A stretch of 64,000 bases of DNA. It comes from Bosea sp. 124 (GTDB lineage: Bacteria; Pseudomonadota; Alphaproteobacteria; Rhizobiales; Beijerinckiaceae). The notes beneath the pieces were generated by a model. The model was not told the DNA's origin, did not search any database, and saw only the letters and a list, made by a program, of their open reading frames with translations. The stretch lies in contig NZ_PZZM01000001.1 in NCBI RefSeq assembly GCF_003046175.1, positions 4,977,001 to 5,041,000 on the forward strand, read 5' to 3'. The translations under genes and the position numbers were made by a program. How positions within the stretch are numbered: the first letter of the stretch is position 1; each line of letters starts with the position of its first letter. Positions 1 to 11,372 of this stretch are shown in pieces.

Positions 1-202
1 TGCGGTCGAGCCCCTTGTTAAGCCCCTGGACGCCGCGGAAGAAATTGCCGCCACCGACGACGATGGCGATCTCCACACCCTCTCGCGAGGCATTCGAAAT
101 ATCGCTTGCAAGCGCCGTCAGCGTCGCGCCGTCAAGGCCGGATCCCGCTTGTCCGGCAAGGGCTTCGCCGGAGAGCTTAACGAGAACGCGATTGGGTCTC
201 AT
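1..202 (-). CDS. pyrH: UMP kinase, N-terminal part (cut by window edge)
   Basis: Uridylate kinase phosphorylates UMP to UDP in cytoplasmic pyrimidine synthesis. Only the first 67 codons are present. The visible N-terminus has the family's opening strand VLVKLSGEALAG near residues 6-17 and the nucleotide-binding motif VVGGGNFFRG near residues 48-57. The ATG at 202 starts directly before the conserved strand, which fixes the start. It lies downstream of tsf on the same strand, the usual rpsB-tsf-pyrH order, but the tsf terminator separates them, so pyrH probably also has its own promoter in the 166-base gap. The remainder of the gene lies outside the window. Confidence 0.93.
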   Translation of the reverse strand, partial: MRPNRVLVKLSGEALAGQAGSGLDGATLTALASDISNASREGVEIAIVVGGGNFFRGVQGLNKGLDR

Positions 203-317
203 CAGATCGTCTCCGTAATGCCGTTCATGATCGCATCATCCTGCCGGGACGAGCGAATCCGCAAGTCCGGCCGATGCCCAAGGGGTCCGCCGCGATTCGC
301 GACGACCTCCCTTCTAC

Positions 318-347
318 AAAAAAGGCCGCGCTGGGCGCGGCCTTTTT
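318..347 (-). terminator. Intrinsic terminator after tsf
   Basis: A GC-rich inverted repeat (ggccgcg / cgcggcc, stem at 324-330 and 336-342 with a five-base loop) is flanked by A residues on one side and T residues on the other. Read on the minus strand it ends in a run of six T, 22 bases beyond the tsf stop codon. This is a classic rho-independent terminator for the rpsB-tsf transcript. Confidence 0.85.
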
Positions 348-368
348 CCGTCTCGCTGAGAGGCCCGA

Positions 369-1292
369 TCAGCCCGTCGTGCCGCCGGCGGCCGCAACCT
401 CGGCGGCGAAATCGGTCTCTTCCTTCTCGATGCCCTCGCCCAGCGCATAGCGCGCGAAGCCGGTGAGCGCGACCGGAGCGCCGACCTTGCCCTCGATCTC
501 CTTCAGCACCTGGCCGACCGACTTCGAGCCGTCATGGATGTAGGCCTGCTCGAGCAGGCAGAACTCCTTGGCGTAGCTCTTCATGCCGCTCTCGGTGATC
601 TTCTCGAGCACATGAGCGGGCTTGCCGGCGTTCTTCTCGGCCAGGATCGCCTTCTCGCGGGCCAGCAACTCGGGATCGATCGAAGCGAGATCGAGCGAGA
701 CCGGATTCGTCGCGGCGACATGCATGGCGAGCTGGCGGCCGAGGGCTGCCAGTTCATCGGCCTTGCCGGTCGATTCCAGCGCGACGATGACGCCGATCTT
801 GCCGAGGCCATCGGCGACCGAACCATGAACGTAGGAGCCGATCAGGCCGGCAGAGACCTTGAGCTGCGCGACGCGGCGCAGCGTCATGTTCTCGCCGATC
901 GTGGAGATGGCGTTGGCGATCGCATCCTGCACGGTGCCGCCGCCCGGATAGTGGTGGGCGAGCACGGCTTCGGCGTCGCCGCCGCGCTCCAGCGCGACAT
1001 TGGCAATGCCGTGGGCGAGGCCCTGGAATTCGAGGTTGCGGGCGACGAAGTCGGTCTCGGAGTTGAGCTCGACCACGACGCCGCTGTGGCCGGACACGGC
1101 CACGGCGACGAGACCCTCGGCGGCGACGCGGCCAGCCTTCTTGGCGGCCTTGGCGAGCCCCTTGGTGCGCAGCCAGTCGATCGCGGCCTCGATGTCGCCG
1201 TCGACGGCCGTCAGCGCGGTCTTGCAGTCCATCATGCCCGCGCCGGTCTTGTCGCGGAGTTCCTTCACCATGCCGGCGGTGATCGCAGCCAT
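369..1292 (-). CDS. tsf: Translation elongation factor Ts
   Basis: EF-Ts is the guanine nucleotide exchange factor that regenerates EF-Tu-GTP in the cytoplasm. The 307-residue product is of normal length. It opens with the conserved UBA-like segment containing [16 protein letters not shown] (residues 9-24) and carries the EF-Tu-contacting motif TDFVARN near residue 80, followed by the dimerisation region. The ATG at 1292 lies directly before the conserved N-terminus. It follows rpsB by 187 bases and is closed by an intrinsic terminator at 318-347. Identification is secure. Confidence 0.97.
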   Translation of the reverse strand: MAAITAGMVKELRDKTGAGMMDCKTALTAVDGDIEAAIDWLRTKGLAKAAKKAGRVAAEGLVAVAVSGHSGVVVELNSETDFVARNLEFQGLAHGIANVALERGGDAEAVLAHHYPGGGTVQDAIANAISTIGENMTLRRVAQLKVSAGLIGSYVHGSVADGLGKIGVIVALESTGKADELAALGRQLAMHVAATNPVSLDLASIDPELLAREKAILAEKNAGKPAHVLEKITESGMKSYAKEFCLLEQAYIHDGSKSVGQVLKEIEGKVGAPVALTGFARYALGEGIEKEETDFAAEVAAAGGTTG

Positions 1293-1329
1293 CTTTGTCG
1301 TCCTTGTCTGTCGTGCGGCGCCGGATAGA

Positions 1330-1354
1330 GGCCGGCCGCGGAATCAGGCCGGCC
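1330..1354. repeat. Inverted repeat in the rpsB-tsf gap
   Basis: Two copies of ggccggcc (1330-1337 and 1347-1354) form a perfect 8-bp stem with a 9-base loop in the spacer between rpsB and tsf. There is no T run, so it is not a normal intrinsic terminator. It could attenuate, stabilise or be a processing site in the bicistronic messenger. The role is inferred only from position. Confidence 0.5.
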
Positions 1355-1479
1355 AGCCCCTATGGGGAAACGCCGACGCTCCGTTTCCGGTCGTCGGCGC
1401 TGGTCGGCGTCAATCAGAGTTCAATGCAGCAACCGGATTGCGACGCGTCGATGACGCGCCGCCTCCCGTCTCGAAAGCG

Positions 1480-2487
<1,008 letters not shown>

Positions 2488-2643
2488 GGTCTGTATCGTC
2501 CTTCCGGTTGAGCCTCTGGGGTGCGAATGAACGAGGCATAAGCTGCCAAGTCACCGGAACGCCTCGGAGATGAGGCGATGCTCCCCATGTGGGATGGGCT
2601 GCGCCATACAGGGAATGGCGCGGGAAGGCAAGACGCGCCGCAC

Positions 2644-3060
2644 CTATTGGCTGGCGGCAATTCTGCGTAAGCGGGCGAGGCTTATTGTTCTTTGCCCATT
2701 CTTCTGCATCTTGCCAGCTTGTTGCCAAGCCGGTCCTCCGGCACCGTCATAAACAATCTCAGCCTCTTCGGGCGAAACGACCTTGAGCACAACCAGCCTG
2801 TCGCAGTCGGCATAGAGCGAAATGCTCGCTGTAGCGGTCATCTTGATCTGAACGTCGCCGCCCGCGTCATAGGCATCGTGACCGGCATGCGACGAGGGAT
2901 ACAGGGTCAACCCTAGTCGCTCAGCCGCGATCACTTCGCCTATCGATCCGACGAGATGCCCATCCGGCGTGAATTTTCTGCCAGGATAGAGTGCAGATAG
3001 CTCTTCCACTGCGCGGTAAATATCCTGCACCGGCTTTGGTAGCTTGATGCGCATTACCAC
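2644..3060 (-). CDS. DUF6998-like protein of unknown function
   Basis: The 138-residue product has no signal peptide or membrane segment. It contains the string YPGRKFTPDGHLVGSIGEVI (residues 25-44) and later VQIKMTATASISLY, a pattern I recall from the uncharacterised DUF6998 family (from memory, not searched). The conserved His, Asp, Glu and the VQIK motif are reminiscent of a nuclease-like core, but that is speculation. The first codon is GTG with an ATG two codons later; a purine-rich GAGGCGAGGGGGC stretch precedes both. It sits between rpsB and the FkbM gene, where relatives usually have rpsB and dnaE adjacent, so it is accessory. Confidence 0.7.
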   Translation of the reverse strand: MVMRIKLPKPVQDIYRAVEELSALYPGRKFTPDGHLVGSIGEVIAAERLGLTLYPSSHAGHDAYDAGGDVQIKMTATASISLYADCDRLVVLKVVSPEEAEIVYDGAGGPAWQQAGKMQKNGQRTISLARLRRIAASQ

Positions 3061-3159
3061 CGCCCCCTCGCCTCAAAAGCACACGCTTCGCCGCGGCCAA
3101 CTCAGCCACCGTCACCAATCTAACGCCGCCATATCTGTCAGAGCGAAGCAAATGCGGCT

Positions 3160-3882
3160 TTACCTCCCAGCCGCGCGCGTCATCCGCGTCATGCCCTTGC
3201 GGGCGGCGAACATGCGGCCATAGACGTCGCCGGCGAGATCAGGGCGGTAGCAGCGCTGTTCCAGCAACGGGTCCCAGATGTGCTCGACGGTGTCGATCAG
3301 GTCGAACCCGGTCTTCAGCCGGCCCGCAAGCTGGTCGCGGTTCTTGCGATTCTGATATTCGAGCAGGACCAGCGAGGTTTTCGACAGATCGATGCTGTCG
3401 AGCACGTCGCCCTCACCGCCCTCGATGTCGATCTTGACGATGTCGGCGGAGGGCAGGCTCGCCGGGTCGACGACTGCGACCTCGTAACGCTCGACCATGG
3501 CCCCGTCGACGAAGGTGTCGCCGGCATAGGACGCCAGACCGGACTCCCCGTCGCCGGCGAAGCGGCTGACGAAGCTCGCCGTCTTCGCGCCGCCGGGGAA
3601 CAGAGCCGCATTGACCGCGACGATGTCGCGACGCTGGTGCGTGTTGCGCTTGAGCAATTCGAAGGTGCCGGGATGCGGCTCATAGGAGGTGACCAGGCTG
3701 CCCGGCCAGCGCGCTGTGGCCCAGAGCGCGAAGGAGCCGACATTGGCGCCGATATCGAGGATATCGAGGCCGACGCCGTCAAATCCGGTCTCGTATTCGC
3801 CTTCCAGAACGTCCTTGATGGCCCAGTACATCGCCTCGGGCACGGCAAGGCTCATCGGAATCTGCGCGACGTAGTGCTTCAC
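3160..3882 (-). CDS. FkbM family SAM-dependent methyltransferase
   Basis: It is a predicted methyltransferase of the FkbM family, which usually O-methylates sugars or other small molecules. The SAM-binding motif I is LDILDIGANVGSFALW near residue 40, and the later VKIDIEGGEGDVL motif is typical of the family. The chosen start is GTG at 3882, because GGGG lies about six bases upstream and homology begins there; an in-frame start at 3930 would add 16 unconserved Arg-rich residues. It is a lone gene with no sugar-biosynthesis neighbours, so the substrate is unknown. It is probably an insertion between dnaE and rpsB. Confidence 0.85.
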   Translation of the reverse strand: MKHYVAQIPMSLAVPEAMYWAIKDVLEGEYETGFDGVGLDILDIGANVGSFALWATARWPGSLVTSYEPHPGTFELLKRNTHQRRDIVAVNAALFPGGAKTASFVSRFAGDGESGLASYAGDTFVDGAMVERYEVAVVDPASLPSADIVKIDIEGGEGDVLDSIDLSKTSLVLLEYQNRKNRDQLAGRLKTGFDLIDTVEHIWDPLLEQRCYRPDLAGDVYGRMFAARKGMTRMTRAAGR

Positions 3883-4018
3883 CGTTGCCCCCCGGCATTC
3901 ACGCCGCGCCCCGACGCTCCGACAGGACATGCGTCACGGAAGCTGGCGTCACGGGACCTGGCGTCCCCGCCCCAGAATGCACTGCCAGCCGGTTCGCACA
4001 AGGCCGGAATGCGCCGGG

Positions 4019-7000
4019 TCAGCGCAGCTCGACGCTGACCACCCCCGGCGCGGCCCTGACCGCATTGGCGATCTGCTGGTTGACCGGGTAGCGTCCGGGC
4101 AGCTCGATCTCGACCTCCTGGGCGCCGTCGTTCAGGATCATGACCAGCGCGATCTTGCCCTCGGCCTTGATGCCGTCCCCGCGCGGACGGACGCGCTCGG
4201 CGATCGAGGCCAGCGCCTTGTCGTCGCGCAGATAGACCAGCAGATCCTGCTTCTGCCGGGCGGCGAGTTCGTCGAGCACCTCGACATCCTCGATGCGGGG
4301 GCGGACATCCTCGCCGTCGAGCACCGCCGAGAGACGCAGCACCAGCGCCCTGCCCGGCTCCAGGAAATCGCGGAAGCGCTGCAGACCTTCCGAGAACAGG
4401 ATCGCCTCGAACTGGCCGCTGGGGTCGGACAGGTTGACGATGCCCATCTTCGAGCCGGATTTGGTGCGTCGCTCGGACTTGTCGATGACCGAGACCGCGA
4501 CCTTGGCGACGCCCGTGCCATTGGCGCGAACGGTCTGCGCGAAATCGGCGAAGCGCTGCACGCGCAGCCGCTTCAACACATGCTCGTAATCATCGAGCGG
4601 ATGGCCCGAGAGGAAAAAGCCGACGGCATCGTGCTCACGCTTCAGCCGCTCGGCCGGGGCCCAGGGCTCGACCGGCGGAATGCGGAAGGCCTCCTGCACT
4701 GTGCCGCCGCCGAACAGCTCCGACTGGCCGCCGAGCGCGGCATCGCGGGTGCGGTTCGAGAGCGCCAGCATGCCGTCGATCGCCGCCATGGCGCGGGCGC
4801 GCTCGGGCTCCAGCACATCCATCGCGCCAGCCGCGATCAGCGCCTCGATGGTGCGCCGGTTGACCAGCTTCGTGTCGATGCGCCGGGCAAAATCGGCGAG
4901 GTCCCGAAAATCACCCCCGGCGCGCCGCGCGGTGACGATCGATTCGACCGCTGCGCTGCCGACGCCCTTGATCGCGCCCAGCGCATAATGGATCGCGCCC
5001 TCATGGACGTCGAACTCGACACCGGAGCGGTTGATCGCGGGCGGCAACACCTTGATGCCAAGGCGCTCGGCATCGCGGCGAAATTCCGAGAGCTTGTCGG
5101 TGTTGCCCATGTCAAGCGTCATCGACGCGGCCAGGAACTCGACCGGGTAGTTCGCCTTGAGATAGGCGGTCTGGAAGGCGACGACGGCATAGGCCGCCGC
5201 ATGGCTCTTGTTGAAGCCGTAATCGGCGAATTTCGCCAGCAGGTCGAAGATCTCGGAGGCGACCTCCTTCTTGATGCCGCCCTCGACGGCGCCCTTTACG
5301 AAACGGTCGCGCTGGGCGTCCATCTCGGCCTTGATCTTCTTGCCCATGGCGCGGCGCAGCAGGTCGGCCTCGCCGAGCGAATAGCCCGAGAGCGCCTGCG
5401 CCACCTGCATCACCTGCTCCTGGTAGACGATGATACCATGCGTCTCGGCCAGGATCGGCTCCATCTTCGGATGGAGATAGGTCGGTTCCTCCTGGCCGAG
5501 CTTGCGCCGGCAGTAGCTCGGGATGTTGTCCATCGGGCCGGGACGGTAGAGCGCGACCAGCGCGATCAGGTCCTCGATCCGATCGGCCTTCATCTCGACC
5601 AGGGCCTTGCGCATGCCGGCGCTTTCCACTTGGAACACGCCGACCACCTCGCCACGCGCCAGCATCGCGTAGCTCGGCGGATCGTCGAAAGGCAGGCTCG
5701 CCAGATCGATCGCGATATTGCGCTGGGCGATCAGCTTCACGGCCGTGGTCAGCGTGGTCAGGGTCTTGAGGCCAAGGAAGTCGAACTTCACCAACCCGGC
5801 CTGCTCGACCCATTTCATGTTGAACTGGGTGACGCGCATGCCGGTGCGCGGGTCGACCGAGAGCGCGACCAGTTCCTCCAGCGGCCGGTCGCCGATCACC
5901 ACGCCGGCGGCGTGGGTCGAGGCGTGGCGGTGCAAACCTTCGAGCTTCTGGCCGATCTCGAGCAGGCGGGCGACGACCGGCTCCTCGGCCGCCGCAGCCT
6001 GCAGCTTGGGCTCGCCCTCGATCGCATCCTTCAGCGAGATCGGCTTGGCCGGATTCTGCGGGACGAGCTTGGTCAGGCGGTCGACCTGGCCATAGGGCAT
6101 CTCCAGCACGCGGCCGACATCGCGCAGCACGCCGCGCGCCAGCAGCGTGCCGAAGGTGATGATCTGCGCGACGCGCTCCTCGCCATAGCGATGCTTGACG
6201 TAGTCGATCACCTCTTCACGCCGGTTCTGGCAGAAGTCGATGTCGAAGTCCGGCATCGAGACGCGGTCGGGATTGAGGAAGCGCTCGAACAGCAGGCCGA
6301 AGCGCAGCGGATCGACATCGGTGATCGTCAGCGCATAGGCGGCGAGCGAGCCCGCTCCGGAGCCACGACCCGGACCGACCGGGATGTCGTGATCCTTGGC
6401 CCATTTGATGAAGTCCGCGACGATCAGGAAGTAGCCCGGGAACTTCATCCGCGTGATGATCGAAAGCTCGAAAGCGAGGCGCTTCTCGTAGTCCTCGACG
6501 GTGTAGCCCGAGGCCGGGCCATGCTTGGCGAGCCGCGCGGCAAGGCCAGCCTTCGCCTGCGTCTCGAGCTCCTCGGCCTCGTCGCGGCCGACCTCGCCGA
6601 AGCGCGGCAGGATCGGCTTGCGCAGACCGACGCGCCAGGTGCAGCGCATCGCGATCTCGACGGTTGCGGCCAGCGCCTCCGGCAGATCGGCGAAGCGGCG
6701 CTTCATCTCGGCGCGGCTGGTGAAATGATGCTCGGCCGTGACGCGCCGGCGCTCGCCATCCGAGACGAGCCGTCCGGCGGCGACCGCGAGCAGCGCGTCA
6801 TGGGCATCGTAGTCGGCGGGTTTGGCGAAGAAGGGCTCGTTGGTCGCGACGATGGCGACATCCGCCTCATAGGCCAGCCGCAGCAGATGTGCCTCGACCG
6901 CCGCTTCGTCGTCACCGCCATGGCGCTGGATCTCGACATAGAGACGGTCGCCGAAGATCTCCGACAGCGCCGCCAGCCGGGCCTTCGCCTGCGGGACCTG

Positions 7001-7495
7001 GCCATTGCGCAAAGACAGGTCGACCGGCCCGCCATGGCCGCCGGTCAGTGCGATCAGGCCCTCGTGATGGGAGGCGAGACGTTCCAGGTTCGAGATCGGC
7101 TGCCCGGAACCACCGCTCGCCAGCGCGGCCTCGGTGACGAGTTTCATCAGGTTGCCGTAGCCGGCCTCGTTCATCGCGAGCAGGACGATATGCGGAGGCA
7201 CCTGCTGCAGGGATTTTCGGCTACCCTCGGCCTCATCGGCAAAATCGACGGAGAGTTGCACGCCGGCGATCGGCTGCACGCCGGAGCCGACCAGCTTCTC
7301 GGAGAATTCGAGCGCCCCGAACAGGTTGTTGGTATCGGTCAGTGCCAGCGCGGGCTGGCCGTCGGACGCAGCCATCTTGGCGAGCGTCCCGACCGTCATG
7401 GCGCCCTCGAGCAGCGAATAGCTCGAATGGACATGGAGATGGACGAAGCCGACCTCGGAGAGGATGCGCGTGTCGCCCGGTTCGCGTGCCATCAT
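4019..7495 (-). CDS. dnaE: DNA polymerase III subunit alpha
   Basis: It is the catalytic subunit of the replicative polymerase. Domains in order are an N-terminal PHP domain starting [17 protein letters not shown], the polymerase core with the acidic catalytic motif [19 protein letters not shown], the fingers region with [20 protein letters not shown] and [10 protein letters not shown], a helix-hairpin-helix region and a C-terminal OB-fold. About 1,158 residues is normal for DnaE1. The ATG at 7495 follows AGGGCGG; an upstream in-frame start at 7537 lacks homology. The protein lies downstream of lolD on the same strand with a 36-codon gene and a spacer between. Confidence 0.97.
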   Translation of the reverse strand: MMAREPGDTRILSEVGFVHLHVHSSYSLLEGAMTVGTLAKMAASDGQPALALTDTNNLFGALEFSEKLVGSGVQPIAGVQLSVDFADEAEGSRKSLQQVPPHIVLLAMNEAGYGNLMKLVTEAALASGGSGQPISNLERLASHHEGLIALTGGHGGPVDLSLRNGQVPQAKARLAALSEIFGDRLYVEIQRHGGDDEAAVEAHLLRLAYEADVAIVATNEPFFAKPADYDAHDALLAVAAGRLVSDGERRRVTAEHHFTSRAEMKRRFADLPEALAATVEIAMRCTWRVGLRKPILPRFGEVGRDEAEELETQAKAGLAARLAKHGPASGYTVEDYEKRLAFELSIITRMKFPGYFLIVADFIKWAKDHDIPVGPGRGSGAGSLAAYALTITDVDPLRFGLLFERFLNPDRVSMPDFDIDFCQNRREEVIDYVKHRYGEERVAQIITFGTLLARGVLRDVGRVLEMPYGQVDRLTKLVPQNPAKPISLKDAIEGEPKLQAAAAEEPVVARLLEIGQKLEGLHRHASTHAAGVVIGDRPLEELVALSVDPRTGMRVTQFNMKWVEQAGLVKFDFLGLKTLTTLTTAVKLIAQRNIAIDLASLPFDDPPSYAMLARGEVVGVFQVESAGMRKALVEMKADRIEDLIALVALYRPGPMDNIPSYCRRKLGQEEPTYLHPKMEPILAETHGIIVYQEQVMQVAQALSGYSLGEADLLRRAMGKKIKAEMDAQRDRFVKGAVEGGIKKEVASEIFDLLAKFADYGFNKSHAAAYAVVAFQTAYLKANYPVEFLAASMTLDMGNTDKLSEFRRDAERLGIKVLPPAINRSGVEFDVHEGAIHYALGAIKGVGSAAVESIVTARRAGGDFRDLADFARRIDTKLVNRRTIEALIAAGAMDVLEPERARAMAAIDGMLALSNRTRDAALGGQSELFGGGTVQEAFRIPPVEPWAPAERLKREHDAVGFFLSGHPLDDYEHVLKRLRVQRFADFAQTVRANGTGVAKVAVSVIDKSERRTKSGSKMGIVNLSDPSGQFEAILFSEGLQRFRDFLEPGRALVLRLSAVLDGEDVRPRIEDVEVLDELAARQKQDLLVYLRDDKALASIAERVRPRGDGIKAEGKIALVMILNDGAQEVEIELPGRYPVNQQIANAVRAAPGVVSVELR

Positions 7496-7599
7496 CCGCC
7501 CTGCTGCCTGTCGTCGCGACTCACGCGTCGCCGCCAAGGGTCCTTATGGAGCGCCGCAGGCTCCGGCGCCACGCTACTGATCGTCGCTTTTGTGGACGG

Positions 7600-7710
7600 T
7601 CAGATATTCGGACCGGACAGGAGCGCCGCCCAGACCCAGACCATGCCGAGGAAGAGCCCGAGCGATGCAATCTCTGCGATGCCGGCTGCCAATTTACGCG
7701 CTACGGTCAT
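7600..7710 (-). CDS. 36-residue single-pass membrane peptide
   Basis: A short open frame starts at ATG 7710, seven bases after a perfect GAGGAGGT ribosome binding site, and ends in TGA at 7600. The product begins MTVARKLAAGIAEIASLG and continues with a hydrophobic stretch containing LFLGMVWVWAALL, ending SGPNI. That is one predicted transmembrane helix with a basic N-terminus, suggesting N-in topology. The ribosome site and codon composition support translation. I know no function. It lies between lolD and dnaE on the same strand, with 194 bases upstream that contain two TTGACG hexamers usable as -35 elements. Confidence 0.72.
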   Translation of the reverse strand: MTVARKLAAGIAEIASLGLFLGMVWVWAALLSGPNI

Positions 7711-7846
7711 GACGACCTCCTCGTGTTTTCGATATGTCCAAGTTAATTCATGTTTTGTTCTCGTCAATGCCTGTGCGTCAATTGCAGGCCGCGCATATCA
7801 AAATCAGTTAACAGGTCGTAAATTCAGAGACTGCGCGAGCGAGGCC

Positions 7847-7877
7847 GATCCCGCGGTCAAGCGAGCACGGGATGACG
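7847..7877. repeat. Degenerate palindromic intergenic repeat
   Basis: The segment has atcccg (7848-7853) facing cgggat (7868-7873) and ends in the string gggatgacg. This ending is shared with the longer intergenic repeat at 45896-45975, and a similar gatgacg/catgacg end occurs in the exact repeats at 44330 and 53776. It is probably a worn member of a dispersed palindrome family. Confidence 0.4.
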
Positions 7878-7904
7878 CTGTCGATGCCCGGCCAAACGAT
7901 ACCG

Positions 7905-8600
7905 CTACAGCGGCACGACATGCCCGTCGCGGATCGTCACCTGACGGTCCATGCGACGTGCGAGATCGAGGTTATGGGTCGCGATCAGGGCGGCCAGTCC
8001 CGAGGCCCGCGCCAGCGCGACCAGCGTCGAGAAGACGTGAAGCGAGGTGTGCGGATCGAGATTGCCCGTCGGCTCGTCGGCCAGCAGCAGGCGCGGCGTG
8101 TTGGCGACGGCACGGCCGATGGCGACGCGCTGCTGTTCGCCGCCCGAGAGCTCGCCCGGCAGGTGGTCGAGCCGCTCGCCAAGGCCAAGGAAGGTCAGGA
8201 GTTCGGCCGCCCTCTCCTCCGCCAATTCCCGGTCAAGGCCGCGGATGCGCTGCGGCAGCACGACGTTCTCCAGCGCCGTGAACTCGGGCAGCAGGTGATG
8301 GAACTGGTAGACGAAGCCGATCTCGGTGCGGCGCAGGCGCGTGCGGCCCTTGTCGTCGAGCTTGGTCGTCGGCAGGCCACCGACGAAGACCTCGCCGCCA
8401 TCGGGCCGCTCCAGCAGGCCGGCGACATGCAGCAGCGTCGACTTGCCGGTGCCGGACGGGGCGACGAGCGCGACGAGCTCGCCGGGCCAGAGCGCGAAAT
8501 CCGCCTTGCGCAGAATCTCAAGCGGCGCGTCGGTCTGGGGATAGTGGCGCTCGACCTGGGAAAGGAAGAGCGTCGGGGTCTCGCGTTGCGCGGCGGCCAT
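7905..8600 (-). CDS. lolD: Lipoprotein-releasing ABC transporter ATPase LolD
   Basis: LolD powers release of outer-membrane lipoproteins from the inner membrane to the carrier LolA. The 231-residue product has Walker [10 protein letters not shown] (residues 47-55), signature [15 protein letters not shown], Walker [13 protein letters not shown] and a switch histidine in ATHNLDLA. The ATG at 8600 is used here; a GTG at 8609 overlaps the lolC stop codon as GTGA and is an equally plausible coupled start. It lies directly downstream of the permease gene, so the two are co-translated. Confidence 0.94.
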   Translation of the reverse strand: MAAAQRETPTLFLSQVERHYPQTDAPLEILRKADFALWPGELVALVAPSGTGKSTLLHVAGLLERPDGGEVFVGGLPTTKLDDKGRTRLRRTEIGFVYQFHHLLPEFTALENVVLPQRIRGLDRELAEERAAELLTFLGLGERLDHLPGELSGGEQQRVAIGRAVANTPRLLLADEPTGNLDPHTSLHVFSTLVALARASGLAALIATHNLDLARRMDRQVTIRDGHVVPL

Positions 8601-8605
8601 GGACG

Positions 8606-9904
8606 TCACCCCATCCTCAGTGCCTGGACGGGGTCGAGCCGCGCCGCCTTCCAGGCCGGGTAGAGGGTCGCCAGCAGCGACAGGACGAGAGCCATCATCA
8701 CGACGCTCGCAACCTCGCTCCAGTCGATGACCGAGGGAATGTCGCTGAGGAAGCGCACGGTGGGGTCCCAGAGATTGGCGCCCGTGATCCAGTTCAATGC
8801 GGCCATGATCGCCTTGATGTTCCTGGCAAAGACGACGCCGAGCGCGAGCCCGGCCAGCGTCCCGAAGACGCCGATCGCCGCGCCCGTGATCAGGAAGACG
8901 CGCAGCACCGTGCCGCGGGTCGCGCCCATGGTGCGCATGATCGCGATGTCGGCGGTCTTGTCCTTCACCAGCATGATCAGGCCGGAGACGATGTTGAGCG
9001 CCGCCACCAGCACGATCAGGGTCAGGATGATGAACATGACGTTGCGCTCGACCTCCAGCGCATTGAAGAAGCTGCGGTTGCGCTGGCGCCAGTCCGAGAG
9101 CACGAGCGGGCGCGGCGCGTTGGCCTCGATCGCGTCGCGCACCCCTTGTGTCCAGTCGGGGTCGTCGACGAAGATCTCGATGACGTTCACATCGCCTTCG
9201 CGGTTGAAATAGGCCTGCGCCTCGGTCAACGGCATGAAGACGAAGGAGGCGTCGAACTCGGTCATGCCGATCTCGAAGACCGCCTGGATCGGATAGGCCT
9301 TGATGCGCGGCGCCGTGCCGAAGGGGGTCGAGGCGCCCTTCGGCGAGATGATATTGATCGAATCGCCGACCTGAAGGCCGAGCGAATCGGCCAGCCGCTT
9401 GCCGATGGCGACGCCGCCGGCGCCGTCGAAACCATCGAGCGTGCCGCGCCGGATATTGCCGCCGACGAAGGGGATCGCCTTGATGTCGGCCTCGCGGATG
9501 CCGCGGACCAGTACACCGCCATTGCCGGTCTGCGAGGACGCCAGCGCCTGCCCTTCCACCAGCGGGATGGCGAGCCTGATGCCAGGGATCGCCTTCAGGC
9601 GCATCGAGACGACGTCGTAATCGTCGAGCGGGCGATCGATCGGCGTCGCGAAGATGTGGCCGTTCACGCCGACGATCTTCTCCAGCAGTTCCTTTCGGAA
9701 GCCGTTCATCACCGACATCACGATGATGAGCGTGGCAACGCCGAGCAGGATGCCGAGAAACGAGAAGCCGGCAATGACCGAGACGAAGCCCTCGCGCCGA
9801 CGCGTGCGCAGATAGCGCCCGGCCAGCAGCCATTCGAAGCCGGCGAAGGGCTTCGTGCCGGTCGGGGCCTCGTTTCGGGTGTCGGTTTCTGCCGCGCCGC
9901 TCAC
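8606..9904 (-). CDS. lolC: Lipoprotein-releasing permease LolC/LolE family
   Basis: It is the inner-membrane permease of the Lol system. The 432-residue product has one transmembrane helix after a cytoplasmic N-terminus ([21 protein letters not shown]), a large periplasmic MacB-like domain, and three C-terminal helices in FtsX-fold order. Only one permease gene is present, as is usual for alphaproteobacteria, so it probably acts as a homodimer with LolD. Its start overlaps the proS stop by four bases (ATGA type) and its end overlaps lolD, indicating one proS-lolC-lolD transcript. Confidence 0.93.
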   Translation of the reverse strand: MSGAAETDTRNEAPTGTKPFAGFEWLLAGRYLRTRRREGFVSVIAGFSFLGILLGVATLIIVMSVMNGFRKELLEKIVGVNGHIFATPIDRPLDDYDVVSMRLKAIPGIRLAIPLVEGQALASSQTGNGGVLVRGIREADIKAIPFVGGNIRRGTLDGFDGAGGVAIGKRLADSLGLQVGDSINIISPKGASTPFGTAPRIKAYPIQAVFEIGMTEFDASFVFMPLTEAQAYFNREGDVNVIEIFVDDPDWTQGVRDAIEANAPRPLVLSDWRQRNRSFFNALEVERNVMFIILTLIVLVAALNIVSGLIMLVKDKTADIAIMRTMGATRGTVLRVFLITGAAIGVFGTLAGLALGVVFARNIKAIMAALNWITGANLWDPTVRFLSDIPSVIDWSEVASVVMMALVLSLLATLYPAWKAARLDPVQALRMG

Positions 9905-11232
9905 GCCGCCTTGCCCTTGAACCTGTCGAGCGCAGCCTCGAGCGAAACCAGCTCGCGCTCACCGCCGGCGCGGCGCTTGATCTCGACCTTGCCTTCGGCC
10001 AGCCCCTTGGGGCCGACGATGATCTGCCAGGGCACGCCGATCAGGTCGGCGGTGGCGAATTTTCCGCCAGGGCGCTCATTCGTATCGTCGTAGAGCGCGT
10101 CGTAGCCCTTCGCGAGCAGCGCCTCGTAGAGCTGCTCGCAGGCGCCGTCGGTCGCGGCATCCCCGGTCTTGAGGTTGAGTACGGCGATGTCGAAGGGCGC
10201 GATCTCGTCCGGCCAGACGATGCCGGAATCGTCATGCCCGGCCTCGATCAGGGCCGCGACGAGGCGGCTCGGGCCGATGCCGTAGGAGCCCATATGGACG
10301 GGAACGTTCTGGCCATCGGGGCCCTGGACGGTCGCGCCCATCGGCTCGGAGTACTTCGTGCCGAAATAGAAGATGTGGCCGACCTCGATGCCGCGGGCCG
10401 AGAGCTGCTTGTCGGCCGGAATGGCCTCATAGGCCGCCGTCTCGTGCATCTCCTCGGTCGCCGCATAGAGGCTCGTCCACTTGTCGACGATGCCCTTCAG
10501 GCCCTCGACGCTGTCGAAATCGGTGTCGACTGCGGGAGTTTCGAAGTCGAGATAATCCTTGTGGCAGAACACCTCGCTCTCACCGGTCGAGGCAAGCACG
10601 ATGAATTCGTGGCTGAGGTCGCCGCCGATCGGGCCGGTATCGGCCCGCATCGGGATCGCCTTCAGGCCGAGCCGGGCAAAGGTGCGCAGATAGGCCGTGA
10701 ACATGCGGTTATAGGCGTGACGGGCGGAGTCCTGGTCGATATCGAAGGAATAGGCGTCCTTCATCAGGAATTCGCGGCCGCGCATCACGCCGAAGCGCGG
10801 GCGGACCTCGTCGCGGAACTTCCACTGGATGTGGTAGAGGTTCAGCGGCAGGTCCTTGTAGGACTTGACGTAGGACCGGAAGATGTCGGTGACCATCTCC
10901 TCATTCGTCGGGCCGTAGAGCATCTCGCGGTCGTGCCGGTCCTTGATGCGCAGCATCTCCTTGCCATAGGCGTCATAGCGCCCGCTCTCGCGCCAGAGAT
11001 CGGCAGACTGCACCGTCGGCATCAGGATTTCGATCGCGCCCGAGCGATCCTGCTCCTCGCGGACGACGGCGCTGATCTTGTTGAGCACGCGCAGGCCGAG
11101 CGGGAGCCAGGAGTAGATGCCGGCCGATTGCTGGCGGATCATGCCGGCGCGCAGCATCAGCCGGTGCGAGACGATCTCGGCTTCCTTCGGCGTGTCGCGC
11201 AGGATCGGCAGGAAATAGCGGGAGAGGCGCAT
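9901..11232 (-). CDS. proS: Prolyl-tRNA synthetase, short form without editing domain
   Basis: It charges tRNA-Pro in the cytoplasm. Class II motif 2 is seen in [20 protein letters not shown] and motif 3 in [15 protein letters not shown]; the anticodon-binding domain fills the C-terminal third. At 443 residues it lacks the roughly 180-residue INS editing domain of the 572-residue E. coli enzyme, the normal state in alphaproteobacteria, where a separate YbaK/ProXp protein may clear Ala-tRNA-Pro. The ATG at 11232 is directly before the conserved [10 protein letters not shown]. It heads the proS-lolC-lolD unit. Confidence 0.96.
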   Translation of the reverse strand: MRLSRYFLPILRDTPKEAEIVSHRLMLRAGMIRQQSAGIYSWLPLGLRVLNKISAVVREEQDRSGAIEILMPTVQSADLWRESGRYDAYGKEMLRIKDRHDREMLYGPTNEEMVTDIFRSYVKSYKDLPLNLYHIQWKFRDEVRPRFGVMRGREFLMKDAYSFDIDQDSARHAYNRMFTAYLRTFARLGLKAIPMRADTGPIGGDLSHEFIVLASTGESEVFCHKDYLDFETPAVDTDFDSVEGLKGIVDKWTSLYAATEEMHETAAYEAIPADKQLSARGIEVGHIFYFGTKYSEPMGATVQGPDGQNVPVHMGSYGIGPSRLVAALIEAGHDDSGIVWPDEIAPFDIAVLNLKTGDAATDGACEQLYEALLAKGYDALYDDTNERPGGKFATADLIGVPWQIIVGPKGLAEGKVEIKRRAGGERELVSLEAALDRFKGKAA

Positions 11233-11372
11233 CGGACAAACTCAATTGGGGGGCGATGCGCGGCGGATGGCGCATCGAGTCACTTCGCCCAGAGACACCA
11301 TCGCTCTGCGCAAAATGCAAACCAAAATCCGCAGGATGTGATCGAAGCGCAGCCTGACTTGCCGCAGCGTCG

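Noticed and set aside
7806-7823. CtrA-like site (TTAA-N7-TAAA) upstream of the 36-residue gene
   Set aside because: The second half-site has a mismatch and no other support exists, so I do not call it a regulatory site.
3929-8281. A 1,450-codon open frame on the plus strand
   Set aside because: It lies antisense to dnaE and lolD, whose protein motifs are unmistakable. Long antisense frames are expected at this GC content; its translation is low-complexity Arg/Asp/Gln without motifs.
7905-9962. A 685-codon minus-strand frame covering lolC and lolD
   Set aside because: Only its last third is LolD. The rest is an Arg-rich shadow of lolC in another frame, so a fusion is not supported; lolD is called from 8600.
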